Source: an uncultured Pelagibacteraceae bacterium
GTDB taxonomy: Bacteria > Pseudomonadota > Alphaproteobacteria > Pelagibacterales > Pelagibacteraceae
Direction of reading: 5' to 3'
DNA: 64,000 nt
Assembly (NCBI GenBank): GCA_902618855.1
Contig: CACNCD010000004.1
Coordinates: forward strand, 1-64,000
This document shows, piece by piece, positions 48,404 through 56,715 of this stretch. The position numbers and the translations under genes were made by a program. Numbering within the stretch: position 1 is the stretch's first letter; each line of letters starts with the position of its first letter. The notes beneath the pieces were generated by a model. The model did no database searches, was not told the origin of the DNA, and saw only the letters and a list, made by a program, of their open reading frames with translations.

Positions 48404-48988
48404 TTATTTTTTATAAACTATTTTAATTTTTTCTCTTTGATCTTTCATTGAAATTGTAGAGTTTTTTGAAATTAAGTCAATTTCCAATCTATCAGCAAAA
48501 AGATTCGTTTGTAAACTTTTGTAAGATATATTTTCATATAGTACTGCCAATTTTTTTTCAAACGAAAGATCTAAATATCCACAATTTATTTTATGATCAT
48601 CATAATCAATTTTTGTATTTTCATAAAAATTTGTATCAAAGCTTTTATTGTTATATTTTGCATAATCAGACATAATATTTATATCGCCAGAATTTAAAAT
48701 GCTAATTTTTGCTTTTACATTCCTAAGATATATTATATTTGGATCTTGATCTTTAATCTCGCCATATTCAGCAAATATACTGTAAGTATTTCCATCCTCA
48801 TCTTTTGATAAGTAATTAATATCTTTGATGATATTTGATTTTTCATTTATTTCTTCGGGCATTTCATTTTTTGAAACAACTTTATTTGTGGTCTTTAGTT
48901 CTTGATTAAAGTACATAAAAAAAATAGTTAAAGAAATCATAACAACTACTAATGATAAAAATATCTGTACTGCAGTTTTTTTGTTCAT
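48404..48988 (-). CDS. lptC: LptC-like LPS transport protein
   Basis: A 194-residue bitopic protein with one N-terminal membrane helix (about residues 8-26) and a periplasmic beta-jellyroll: KDEDGNTYSIFAEYGEI, AKISILNSGDINIMSDYAKYNN, ENTKIDYDDHKINC. It links the LptBFG complex to the periplasmic LPS bridge. It starts one base after kdsD ends. Confidence 0.82.
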   Translation of the reverse strand: MNKKTAVQIFLSLVVVMISLTIFFMYFNQELKTTNKVVSKNEMPEEINEKSNIIKDINYLSKDEDGNTYSIFAEYGEIKDQDPNIIYLRNVKAKISILNSGDINIMSDYAKYNNKSFDTNFYENTKIDYDDHKINCGYLDLSFEKKLAVLYENISYKSLQTNLFADRLEIDLISKNSTISMKDQREKIKIVYKK

Positions 48989-49960
48989 TTACTGTATATT
49001 TGCTTTGAGCAATGCATGAAGATGCAATAAGCCTATAGTGATTTTTTTTTTTCCATTTTTATGGACACATAAGCTAGTTATTTTTTTTTCAGACATAATT
49101 GATAAACTTTTAGATGCGAGTGTATCTTTTTCAATACTTATTGGATTTCTTGTCATAACATTTTTTACTATTAATTTTTTTAAATTATTATTTTTTTGGC
49201 TTGATCTTCTAATTTGTCCATCAGTAATAATTCCTGTGGTAAATCTATTTTTATTTATTGCGATTAATACACCAAGCTTTTTTTTAGTCATTACATTTAG
49301 TGCATTTTTCATGTCTGAGTTTTCATTTATAAACGGGATTCCTTTTTTTGTTATCATCAAGTCCTCTGCTGTTTTAAGTTGTGCTCCTAAAGAACCTTTT
49401 GGGTGCAAGGCTTTAAAGTTTTTTTTATTGAAACCCTTTTTTTTTAAAGCTGCAACTGCTAGACAATCTCCTATTGCAAGTGATTCTGTTGTGCTACTTG
49501 TTGGAACTATTCCAAGACCAGCCTCCTTAACTTCAGGAATGAATATTTTAATATCAGCAGCTTTATATAAAACAGAGTTTTTTTTAGAGACAATTCCTAT
49601 TAATGTTATTTTATTTCTGTTTGCATACTGTATAACAGGTTTTAGTTCTTGCGTTTCTCCTGAATTGCTTATTAACACAAGAATATCTTTTTTTGAAATA
49701 CTCCCTAAATCTCCATGAGCACAATCACTTGCAGCTAATGAAAATGATGGGCATCCTACCGAGGATAATGTTGCAGAAATCTTAGATGCTATCAAAAAAC
49801 TTTTTCCAACACCACAAAGTATAATTTTTGATTGACATTTTACTATTGCATTTACCGCCTGATCGAATGAAATGTTAATAGATGTTTTTAATTTTTTTAA
49901 TGCTTGTATTTCTAAATCCAAAACCTCTCTTGCAATTTTTTTTAAATTAATATTGTTCAT
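48989..49960 (-). CDS. kdsD: D-arabinose 5-phosphate isomerase
   Basis: A 323-residue KpsF/GutQ-type isomerase producing arabinose 5-phosphate for KDO. The SIS domain has CGVGKSFLIASKISATLSS, SDCAHGDLG and ISNSGETQEL; two CBS domains follow from about residue 205. With kdsB at 56 kb and the lpt genes beside it, KDO-containing LPS is indicated. Confidence 0.93.
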   Translation of the reverse strand: MNNINLKKIAREVLDLEIQALKKLKTSINISFDQAVNAIVKCQSKIILCGVGKSFLIASKISATLSSVGCPSFSLAASDCAHGDLGSISKKDILVLISNSGETQELKPVIQYANRNKITLIGIVSKKNSVLYKAADIKIFIPEVKEAGLGIVPTSSTTESLAIGDCLAVAALKKKGFNKKNFKALHPKGSLGAQLKTAEDLMITKKGIPFINENSDMKNALNVMTKKKLGVLIAINKNRFTTGIITDGQIRRSSQKNNNLKKLIVKNVMTRNPISIEKDTLASKSLSIMSEKKITSLCVHKNGKKKITIGLLHLHALLKANIQ

Positions 49961-49968
49961 TAAATTAT

Positions 49969-50586
49969 TTAATGTTCAAATGTTTCTAGCTTATATCCTG
50001 AAATTTCCATATCCACTAATACAGGGATTACTTTCATACATTTTTCAAAAAGATCAATTCTTTTTTCTCTAATTAGCATTTTTGTCAATTTATCTTTTAT
50101 TTCAAATAAATATTCTGTATCTTGAGCCGCATAATTAATCTGTTTTGTTGATAAATTTGGATTTCCCCAATCACTTTGTTGTTCTTTTTTTGATATATCT
50201 TTACCACATAGTTCTTTAACTAAATCTTTATATCCATGGTAGGAGCTTGCAGTACGAGCAATCTTTGAAGCTACTTTAGTACAAAAGATATTTTTTGGTT
50301 GAACATTTAAATGGTATTTTAACCATAACAAATCTTGTCTTGCATAGTGCATAACAAATTGAGTAGAGGGATTTGAGAGTATTTTTACCAAGTTTGGAGC
50401 TTTGTATGTTTCTCTATTGAGCTTTATTAAAAAAAAATGTTTTGATTGAAGTCCTAATTGTACCAACGTCAATGGATCTCTGCCAAGAACTAATCCTAGA
50501 GCTTCGTTATCTATGCCGATTGTTTTTTCATTACTTAAATCAATGTCGGCAGGTAAATCATTTTCAAAAATTTTGATGTTATTCAT
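49969..50586 (-). CDS. rnd: ribonuclease D-like 3'-5' exonuclease
   Basis: A 205-residue DEDDy exonuclease domain without the HRDC domains of full RNase D: IGIDNEALGL (variant of DxE), VMHYARQDLLWLKY and INYAAQDTEYLFEI (Tyr and Asp). The first motif reads DNEAL where DTETxGL is typical. The short form is common in alphaproteobacteria. It heads the long minus-strand run, 8 bases before kdsD. Confidence 0.85.
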   Translation of the reverse strand: MNNIKIFENDLPADIDLSNEKTIGIDNEALGLVLGRDPLTLVQLGLQSKHFFLIKLNRETYKAPNLVKILSNPSTQFVMHYARQDLLWLKYHLNVQPKNIFCTKVASKIARTASSYHGYKDLVKELCGKDISKKEQQSDWGNPNLSTKQINYAAQDTEYLFEIKDKLTKMLIREKRIDLFEKCMKVIPVLVDMEISGYKLETFEH

Positions 50587-50640
50587 TTTTATTTATATAT
50601 ATAAAGACATAACAAAAATGTCTAATTTTTGGTAAATTAT

Positions 50641-51585
50641 ATGAAAAAAGTATTAATCTTTGGTGCTAGCGGACAAATTGGTCGATATTTAATTAGAAAG
50701 TTAACAAAGAATAACTATACGGTAACAGCCATAACAAGAAATTCTCATCAGAAAGGCTATGTATTGAAAACCCAAGCAAATGCAGGTTATTTAACTATAG
50801 TTGAAGCTAGTATATTTGATGAAGATAAAATTAGATCCTTAATAAAAAATGCTGATATATGTATAAATTTAATTGGTATTTTATATGAGAAAAACAAAGC
50901 AAATAGCTTTGAAAATGTTCACTCTAATTTTCCATATTTAATCTCCAAATTATCTTCTGAAAATAATCTTAAACAATTTATTCATTTGTCTGCTCTGGGT
51001 ATTGAAAACTCAATCGACTCAAAATATGCAAATAGTAAGTTACAGGGAGAAAAAAATATTAAAAAAAATTATCCAAAAGCTTTAATTTTAAGACCTTCAA
51101 TTGTTTATTCTGTTGATGACAATTTTACAACTAACTTTATGAGTTTATTAAGCTTACTCCCTTTTTTTCCATTATACTATAATGGAAGAACAAAATTTTC
51201 ACCGATACATTGTTCAGATTTAGCTGAAATTATTTATTATGTAATTTCTAAAAATATTAATTCTCTAACTTTGGAATGTATTGGCCCTGAAGTTATTTCT
51301 TTTAAAGAGATTTTAGAACGATTATTAAAATTAATTAATAAAAAAAGGTTATTAGTTCCCATTCCTTTGGTAATTGCAAAATTATCAGCAGTTTTTTTCC
51401 AATTTTTTCCATCACCTTTAATAACTTTGGATCAAATAAGACTTCTTAAATATGATAATGTTCAATCAGGAAAATATAAAACAAATTTTGATATAGGTTT
51501 TAAAAAATTAAAAAATTTTAATGAAGAAGTAGAAAAATATTGCTACATGTGGAAAAAGGGTGGTGAATTTTCTAGAAAAAAATAA
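50641..51585 (+). CDS. NDUFA9-like NAD(P)-binding protein (complex I-associated SDR)
   Basis: A 314-residue atypical SDR. The start at 50641 (MKKVLIFGASGQIGRYLIR) is chosen because the Rossmann motif lies at residue 7. NLIGILYEKNKANSFENVH and FIHLSALGIEN fit the NDUFA9/complex I family; the Tyr-x3-Lys is replaced (SKYANSKLQGE). It may bind NADPH as a respiratory-complex or quinone-synthesis assembly factor. Divergent from rnd with 54 bases between. Confidence 0.8.
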   Translation: MKKVLIFGASGQIGRYLIRKLTKNNYTVTAITRNSHQKGYVLKTQANAGYLTIVEASIFDEDKIRSLIKNADICINLIGILYEKNKANSFENVHSNFPYLISKLSSENNLKQFIHLSALGIENSIDSKYANSKLQGEKNIKKNYPKALILRPSIVYSVDDNFTTNFMSLLSLLPFFPLYYNGRTKFSPIHCSDLAEIIYYVISKNINSLTLECIGPEVISFKEILERLLKLINKKRLLVPIPLVIAKLSAVFFQFFPSPLITLDQIRLLKYDNVQSGKYKTNFDIGFKKLKNFNEEVEKYCYMWKKGGEFSRKK

Positions 51586-51634
51586 TTTTTTGAAATGAAG
51601 GTAAAAATAATATTAATTTAAAAATAGTTTATAA

Positions 51635-51772
51635 ATGATTAATTTTTTTGTTTATTTTTTGATATTTTTGATACTGTGCTATGTTTTATTTTTAGGAGCA
51701 ACAGCAGTTAAAAGAGGCATTGACGCTAAAAATGAGAAAAAAAAAAATAAAGATATCCTAAAAAAAAAGTAA
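51635..51772 (+). CDS. 45-residue single-span membrane micro-protein
   Basis: ATG at 51635, TAA at 51770-51772. It begins MINFFVYFLIFLILCYVLFL, a hydrophobic helix, then GATAVKRGID and a Lys/Asn-rich tail. It lies in the 200-base gap between the NDUFA9-like gene and gcrA and fills most of it. No family recognised. The clean helix-plus-basic-tail layout supports a real protein; no ribosome site is evident. Confidence 0.5.
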   Translation: MINFFVYFLIFLILCYVLFLGATAVKRGIDAKNEKKKNKDILKKK

Positions 51773-51785
51773 TTTTCCTGATTAC

Positions 51786-52283
51786 TTATGCTGATTTAAT
51801 TTTTTTTTCAATAAATTGAGGCATGTCTTCTTCTTTTTCCCCCACATCTTCCTTTTTGCCTTTTGGTTGGAAGGCGTATAACAAGTGAAGCTTGCAATAA
51901 GAAAAATCTTTTAATGATTTTCTACCACAAAAATAAAATGTACTTTCATTTGGGTGACCAATGGGCCATTTACACACACTCTCATCTAATTCCTCGAGTT
52001 GTTTGGGTTTTTCAGGTTCAAAGTCACTTTCGATAATTAGTGATTTAAATTTATTTCTTCTTCCCCTTTTTTTAACAATAGTTTCTTGACTGCTTGTCTC
52101 TAAGTTATTTTGAGCTACAGAAGTATTTCTTGTTTTTATTTTAGCAGATAAGTTTAGTCTGTGTGCTTTACCAATTACTGCATTTCTGCTAATACCACCA
52201 ATTATTTCAGCAATCTGACTTGCTGTATTTCCTTTACCCCACAGCTCTTTTAATTTTGCAACTTTCTCTTCTGTCCAACTCAT
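51786..52283 (-). CDS. gcrA: cell-cycle regulator GcrA
   Basis: A 165-residue GcrA. The start at 52283 (MSWTEEKVAKLKELW) matches the family and drops two residues of the longest frame. The DNA-binding part has GNTASQIAEIIGGISRNAVIGKAHRL; the C-terminal sigma-interacting part has CKWPIGHP, FYFCGRK and YCKLH. It activates cell-cycle genes with sigma-70, in many alphaproteobacteria through GANTC methylation. Its promoter region carries CtrA- and DnaA-like sites. Confidence 0.93.
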   Translation of the reverse strand: MSWTEEKVAKLKELWGKGNTASQIAEIIGGISRNAVIGKAHRLNLSAKIKTRNTSVAQNNLETSSQETIVKKRGRRNKFKSLIIESDFEPEKPKQLEELDESVCKWPIGHPNESTFYFCGRKSLKDFSYCKLHLLYAFQPKGKKEDVGEKEEDMPQFIEKKIKSA

Positions 52284-52301
52284 AAGCACTATATTTAGTG
52301 T

Positions 52302-52338
52302 TTAAATATTAATTAAATACTATATAGAGTTACCCACA
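52302..52338. promoter_or_regulatory. CtrA-like and DnaA-like sites upstream of gcrA
   Basis: TTAA-N7-TTAA (52302-52316) is the full CtrA half-site pair, and TTACCCACA (52330-52338) is one base from the DnaA-box consensus. In Caulobacter, gcrA is repressed by CtrA and activated by DnaA. Both sites are within 55 bases of the gcrA start. In DNA this AT-rich, the CtrA pattern alone has a fair chance of occurring randomly. Confidence 0.4.
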
Positions 52339-52412
52339 ATAAGGCAAAAAAAACAAGTAATATTTTTGTTTTATTAACAAAAGTTCAAAAAAAAATATAT
52401 GAATTATTACTT

Positions 52413-53225
52413 ATGGTTGAATTACAAAATAAATATAAATTAGGTGTAAGGCGTTTTGGCCTAATTAACTGGGTAGGTGCTACTAACTTATTTTATAAAG
52501 AATGTAGTAGATTTTTTGTTGTATGGGCTCAAACATTATTATCACCGCTTATTTCAAGTTTGCTTTTTCTATCAGTTTTAACATTGGCTTTAGGCAATGA
52601 GAGAGGAGAGGTTTTGGGCTATTCATTTATCGAGTTTCTAGCACCAGGTTTAATTGTTATGAGTCTAATCAGTCAATCTTTTAGTCATTCTGTAAGTTCT
52701 TTAATGATTAGTAAAATGCAGGGCAATATAGTTGATATGCTTTATGCGCCTTTATCAGCTTTAGAGGTAACTTTAGCAATTATTTTAGCAGCCGTAACAA
52801 GAAGCATTGTCATTGCAATTATTTCAATTTTAGTTTTTTCGGTTATCGTGGATCTTAATTTTTATAATTTTTTCTACATACTTACATTTGGACTCTTGGG
52901 ATGTTTTATTCTAGGATCTTTAGGATTTATAACAGGCCTTTGGGCTGAAAAATTTGATCATACTGCTACAATTACTAATTTTATAGTTACTCCATTGACT
53001 TTTTTGAGCGGAACCTTTTTTACAATTGATAAACTACCAGCTTTTTTTAAAAGTATTAGTTTAATGAATCCTTTCTTTTACATAATAGATGGCTTTAGAT
53101 ATGGTTTTCTAGGAAAATCTGACGGATCAATATTTTTTGGATTGATTTACTTAAGTATACTATCATTTTTAATGTGGTATTTGGCTTTTTATCTTTTTAA
53201 AAAAGGTTATAAAATTAAATCATAA
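52413..53225 (+). CDS. ABC-2 type transporter permease
   Basis: A 270-residue permease with six predicted helices. The ABC2 signature region is near ISKMQGNIVDMLYAPLSALE and the C-terminal part has PLTFLSGTFFTIDKLPAFF and NPFFYIIDGFRYGF. No ATPase gene is adjacent, so its partner is encoded elsewhere. It lies 5 bases before argD and divergent from gcrA. Substrate unknown; drug or polysaccharide exporters share this fold. Confidence 0.85.
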   Translation: MVELQNKYKLGVRRFGLINWVGATNLFYKECSRFFVVWAQTLLSPLISSLLFLSVLTLALGNERGEVLGYSFIEFLAPGLIVMSLISQSFSHSVSSLMISKMQGNIVDMLYAPLSALEVTLAIILAAVTRSIVIAIISILVFSVIVDLNFYNFFYILTFGLLGCFILGSLGFITGLWAEKFDHTATITNFIVTPLTFLSGTFFTIDKLPAFFKSISLMNPFFYIIDGFRYGFLGKSDGSIFFGLIYLSILSFLMWYLAFYLFKKGYKIKS

Positions 53226-53230
53226 TTTCA

Positions 53231-54412
53231 ATGAGTGCTTTAGCTAAAAATTATAATAGAAGAAAGATTGCTTTTAGAAGAGGCAAGGGAAGTTTTCTTT
53301 ATTCGACTAATGGAAAGAAATATTTAGATTTTGTGCAAGGAATAGCAGTAAATTCCTTAGGACATGCAAATCCAAAATTAATTAGAGCAATACAAAACCA
53401 ATCAAGAAAAATTTGGCATATTTCAAATGCCTTTTTAATTCCTGAAGGAGAAAGATTAGCAAAAAGATTAACAAAAAAAACATTTGCTGAAAATGTAATT
53501 TTTCAAAACTCTGGAGCGGAAGCAACAGAGGCTGCAATTAAAGTCGCAAGAAGATATTTTTATATGAAAGGTAAACCAAAAAAAAATAGAATTCTATGTA
53601 TTAAAAATTCATTTCATGGAAGAACTATTGCAGCAATTTATGCAAGTGGCTCAAAAAAAATGACCGAAGGTTTTGGACCTAAAGTTCCAGGTTTCGATCA
53701 TATCGAATTTAAAGATTTTAAGCCAAGATTCCCAAACTTAAAAAAAAAAATAAAAAAAAATACAGCTGCAATAATGGTAGAAACTGTAATGGGTGAAGGA
53801 GGCGTTAAGCCTATTCCAGTAAAATGTTTAAAATATTTAAGAAAAATTTGTAATGAAAAAAAAATCCTATTAATTCTCGATGAGGTTCAGTGTGGAATAG
53901 GTAGATCTGGAAAATTTTTTGCTTATGAATACTCCAATATAAAACCAGATATTGTACCAATTGCAAAAGGTATAGGAGGCGGATTCCCAATCGGAGCTCT
54001 TTTAATGACGAAAAAAGTTGCTTCAAGCATGATTCCAGGAACACACGGAAGTACATTTGGAGGAAACCCATTAGCAATGAGTGTTGGAAATGCAGTTTTA
54101 GATGAAATATTTAAAATAGGATTTTTAAAAAATGTACAAAAAATTTCAAAATATTTTCATTTAGAATTAAATAAAATTAAAAATGATTATCCGCATGTAA
54201 TTAAAGAGGTAAGAGGCTTAGGTTTGTTAATTGGTTTAAAACTTTTTAATAACCAAAATAAATTTATAAAAAAGCTAGAGAACAACAAGTTGCTTACAAT
54301 AAAAGCCGCAGAAAATGTAGTAAGAATATTGCCACCTCTTAATGTAAAAAAATCAGAGATCAATCTTGCTTTAAAAATTATCAAAAAGGTTTGTAAAGAT
54401 TTCAATACATAA
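53231..54412 (+). CDS. argD: acetylornithine aminotransferase
   Basis: A 393-residue class III PLP aminotransferase: GIAVNSLGHANP, FQNSGAEATEAAIKVARRY, FHGRTIAA, ILDEVQCGIGRSG and the PLP lysine in AKGIGGGFPIGA. It acts in arginine synthesis and possibly as the DapC transaminase for lysine. Its stop shares one base with the argF start. Confidence 0.95.
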   Translation: MSALAKNYNRRKIAFRRGKGSFLYSTNGKKYLDFVQGIAVNSLGHANPKLIRAIQNQSRKIWHISNAFLIPEGERLAKRLTKKTFAENVIFQNSGAEATEAAIKVARRYFYMKGKPKKNRILCIKNSFHGRTIAAIYASGSKKMTEGFGPKVPGFDHIEFKDFKPRFPNLKKKIKKNTAAIMVETVMGEGGVKPIPVKCLKYLRKICNEKKILLILDEVQCGIGRSGKFFAYEYSNIKPDIVPIAKGIGGGFPIGALLMTKKVASSMIPGTHGSTFGGNPLAMSVGNAVLDEIFKIGFLKNVQKISKYFHLELNKIKNDYPHVIKEVRGLGLLIGLKLFNNQNKFIKKLENNKLLTIKAAENVVRILPPLNVKKSEINLALKIIKKVCKDFNT

Positions 54413-55341
54413 TGAAACATTTTATTAATCTCAAAGATATATCTAGTAATGATTTAAAAAAAATTATACTTAATGCAAGAAAAAGAAAATCTAAGAGAAA
54501 AAACCTCAATACTCTTGAAGCAGATAAAGATTCACCCTTGAAAGGAAAGCTTTTGATACAAATGTTTGAAAAATCCAGCTTAAGAACAAGACTAAGTTTT
54601 TATATCGCAATTAAACAACTTAATGGTGGAGCACTTACATTGCGTCCTGACGAACTTCACTTAAATAAAGGTGGAGAAAGTTTATCTGATACTGCAAAAA
54701 TTATATCTACCTTTGGAAATGCATTTATGCTTAGAACAGATAGTGAGAAAAAATTAAATATTTTAAAAAAAAATATGACAATACCTATAATCAATGGTTT
54801 ATCACCTAACTCACATCCAACTCAAGTTCTATCGGACGTTTTTACAATTGAGGAAATAAAAAAAAAACCAATTTCAAAACTTCAAATTTGTTGGATTGGC
54901 GATTCAAATAATGTCCTAAATAGTTTAATTGAGGCATCTGTTAAATTCACATTTAAATTAAATATTGCATGTCCAAAAAAATACAAACCTAATAAAAAAT
55001 TATTAAGTTGGGCAAAAAATAACAAAGGTCAAATAAAAATATTTTCTGACTGCAAAGGTGCAGCAATAGGAAGTGATGTAATTTTTACTGATAAAGTCAT
55101 ATCTTTGAATGATAATTTAAATAAAAAAAAAAAATTAAGAGAGTTCAAAGATTTTAAAGTAAATTCAGCTGTCATGAAACATGCAAAAAAAGATGCAATT
55201 TTTCTTCACTGTTTACCAAGAGGCTCCGAGGTTTCAAATGAGGTATTTTTGGGTAAACAAAGTAAAGTTTTTCAACAAGCACTTAATAGAATTTATGTAC
55301 AAAAAAGTATCTTATTGTATTGTTTCGAAAAATTAAGGTAA
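54412..55341 (+). CDS. argF: ornithine carbamoyltransferase
   Basis: A 309-residue transcarbamoylase. The carbamoyl-phosphate loop reads KSSLRTRLSF, in place of STRTR, then NGLSPNSHPTQVLSD, WIGDSNNVLNSL and the ornithine loop HCLPRGSEVS. It makes citrulline. The 3' end overlaps the convergent cytochrome gene by 9 bases. Confidence 0.95.
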   Translation: MKHFINLKDISSNDLKKIILNARKRKSKRKNLNTLEADKDSPLKGKLLIQMFEKSSLRTRLSFYIAIKQLNGGALTLRPDELHLNKGGESLSDTAKIISTFGNAFMLRTDSEKKLNILKKNMTIPIINGLSPNSHPTQVLSDVFTIEEIKKKPISKLQICWIGDSNNVLNSLIEASVKFTFKLNIACPKKYKPNKKLLSWAKNNKGQIKIFSDCKGAAIGSDVIFTDKVISLNDNLNKKKKLREFKDFKVNSAVMKHAKKDAIFLHCLPRGSEVSNEVFLGKQSKVFQQALNRIYVQKSILLYCFEKLR

Positions 55342-55866
55342 AGTTTTAGGACTATCACTATTTTGATTTAAATATAAAATGACTGAAGCTCTATCTTTTT
55401 CTTTTTTAAGTCCTGCAAATCCCATTTTATTTCCTTTAATCCAAGTGGATGGTTTAATTAAAAAGCCATTCATTTCTTCCCAAGTCCAATTTTTCTTATA
55501 TTCAGTTAAAGATTTGGAGTATTTATAATCTGATACAGCTCCAACTGGTCTAAACATCACATTCCAAAGTTTAGGACCAATTTTATTTCCTCCGCCCTGT
55601 TTAATACTATGACATGCTGCACATTTTTTAAAAACTTTTTTACCATGCTCTACATCACCCATTGCTAACAAGGCCAGAATATCAACTTGGCTTTCAGAGC
55701 TCGTTTTAGATACCAACTTATCTGAGGTTTTTATTTCAACTTTGTAACCATCTATGTCAGGCTTATTTGTCTTAAAAATTATATCTGATATTTTTCCAAC
55801 ACCAAAAACTAGCAAAACTACTAATAAAATTGCAGTAATTATTTTATTTATTTCGAATGAATCCAT
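55333..55866 (-). CDS. membrane-anchored c-type cytochrome (c552/CycM type)
   Basis: A 177-residue protein with an N-terminal signal-anchor (about residues 9-25), a linker and a class I cytochrome c domain. The haem motif is CAACHSI; the distal Met is in KGNKMGFAGL. GPKLWNVMFRPVGAV is typical of alphaproteobacterial CycM, which links the bc1 complex to cytochrome oxidase. Monocistronic, with 104 bases to kdsB. Confidence 0.9.
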   Translation of the reverse strand: MDSFEINKIITAILLVVLLVFGVGKISDIIFKTNKPDIDGYKVEIKTSDKLVSKTSSESQVDILALLAMGDVEHGKKVFKKCAACHSIKQGGGNKIGPKLWNVMFRPVGAVSDYKYSKSLTEYKKNWTWEEMNGFLIKPSTWIKGNKMGFAGLKKEKDRASVILYLNQNSDSPKTLP

Positions 55867-55927
55867 TTTAATTATAATTATTTGACGTATAACATAATAA
55901 TTTGAAAATTACTTATTTTTTTAAATT

Positions 55928-55959
55928 ATTAATTTGCGTCTGTTAGACGCAGAATTAAT
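55928..55959. promoter_or_regulatory. 14-bp inverted repeat upstream of kdsB
   Basis: ATTAATTTGCGTCT (55928-55941) pairs with AGACGCA-G-AATTAAT (55945-55959), with a three-base loop and one bulged G. The core TGCGTCTGTTAGACGCA is a perfect palindrome in otherwise AT-rich DNA. It ends 11 bases before the kdsB start. It could be an operator in the cytochrome/kdsB gap or an mRNA hairpin near the kdsB ribosome site. Confidence 0.5.
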
Positions 55960-55970
55960 TAAAATATTCA

Positions 55971-56714
55971 ATGATGTCAAAAACAATTATTTTAATTCCC
56001 TCTAGATTATCCGCTTCAAGGTTACCAGGAAAACCGCTTCTAAAGATAAATGGTTTACCAATTATTTGTCATGTATTTAAAAAAGCTAAAAAAACTAATA
56101 TTGGGCAAGTTGTAGTATGCGCTGAAGATAAAGAAATTGTAGACGAAATTAAAAAAATTGGTGGTGAAGCAATTTTAACAAGCAGTCATCATAAGTCGGG
56201 GAGCGATCGAATCTTTGAAGGTTTTAAAAAATTAGAATTAAAAAATTTCGACTATATACTTAACTTACAAGGCGATGAACCAAATATAGATGAGAAGGAT
56301 ATAATTAATTTGAATAACTCAATTATGAATAACAACTCAGACCTAGGAACTTTAGCAACAAAAATTAAAAATGAGTCGATTTTGTCTAATGAAAATATCG
56401 TGAAAGTTATATTAAAAGAAAAATTATCTGAGAGAAATTTTCCTCTAGCGACTAATTTCTATAGGAAAAATTTGTCTATTAAGAATGAAAATATATATCA
56501 TCATATTGGTATTTATATTTACAAGGTAAGTGTCTTAGAAAGATTTGTTAATTTAAATCAAACAAGCAATGAAATTAAATATAGATTAGAACAATTGCGA
56601 GCTTTGGATAATGGTATAAAAATTAATGTAGCTTTGGCCAAATCTAGTCCCATAGGCATAGATACCGAGGAAGATTATCTAGCGTTAAAAAAAATAATGG
56701 AATATAAGTCTTAA
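55971..56714 (+). CDS. kdsB: 3-deoxy-manno-octulosonate cytidylyltransferase
   Basis: A 247-residue CMP-KDO synthetase: IPSRLSASRLPGKPL (nucleotide site), SHHKSGSDRIFEG, NLQGDEPNIDE and HHIGIYIYK. Two tandem ATG codons (55971 and 55974) are equally possible starts. Together with kdsD it indicates KDO in the outer membrane. A strong inverted repeat precedes it. pheA follows after one base. Confidence 0.94.
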   Translation: MMSKTIILIPSRLSASRLPGKPLLKINGLPIICHVFKKAKKTNIGQVVVCAEDKEIVDEIKKIGGEAILTSSHHKSGSDRIFEGFKKLELKNFDYILNLQGDEPNIDEKDIINLNNSIMNNNSDLGTLATKIKNESILSNENIVKVILKEKLSERNFPLATNFYRKNLSIKNENIYHHIGIYIYKVSVLERFVNLNQTSNEIKYRLEQLRALDNGIKINVALAKSSPIGIDTEEDYLALKKIMEYKS

Positions 56715-56715
56715 A

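Noticed and set aside
49038-49718. 226-residue hydrophobic antisense frame inside kdsD
   Set aside because: Phe/Leu-rich product typical of the complement of a Lys/Glu-rich AT-rich gene; no start signal.
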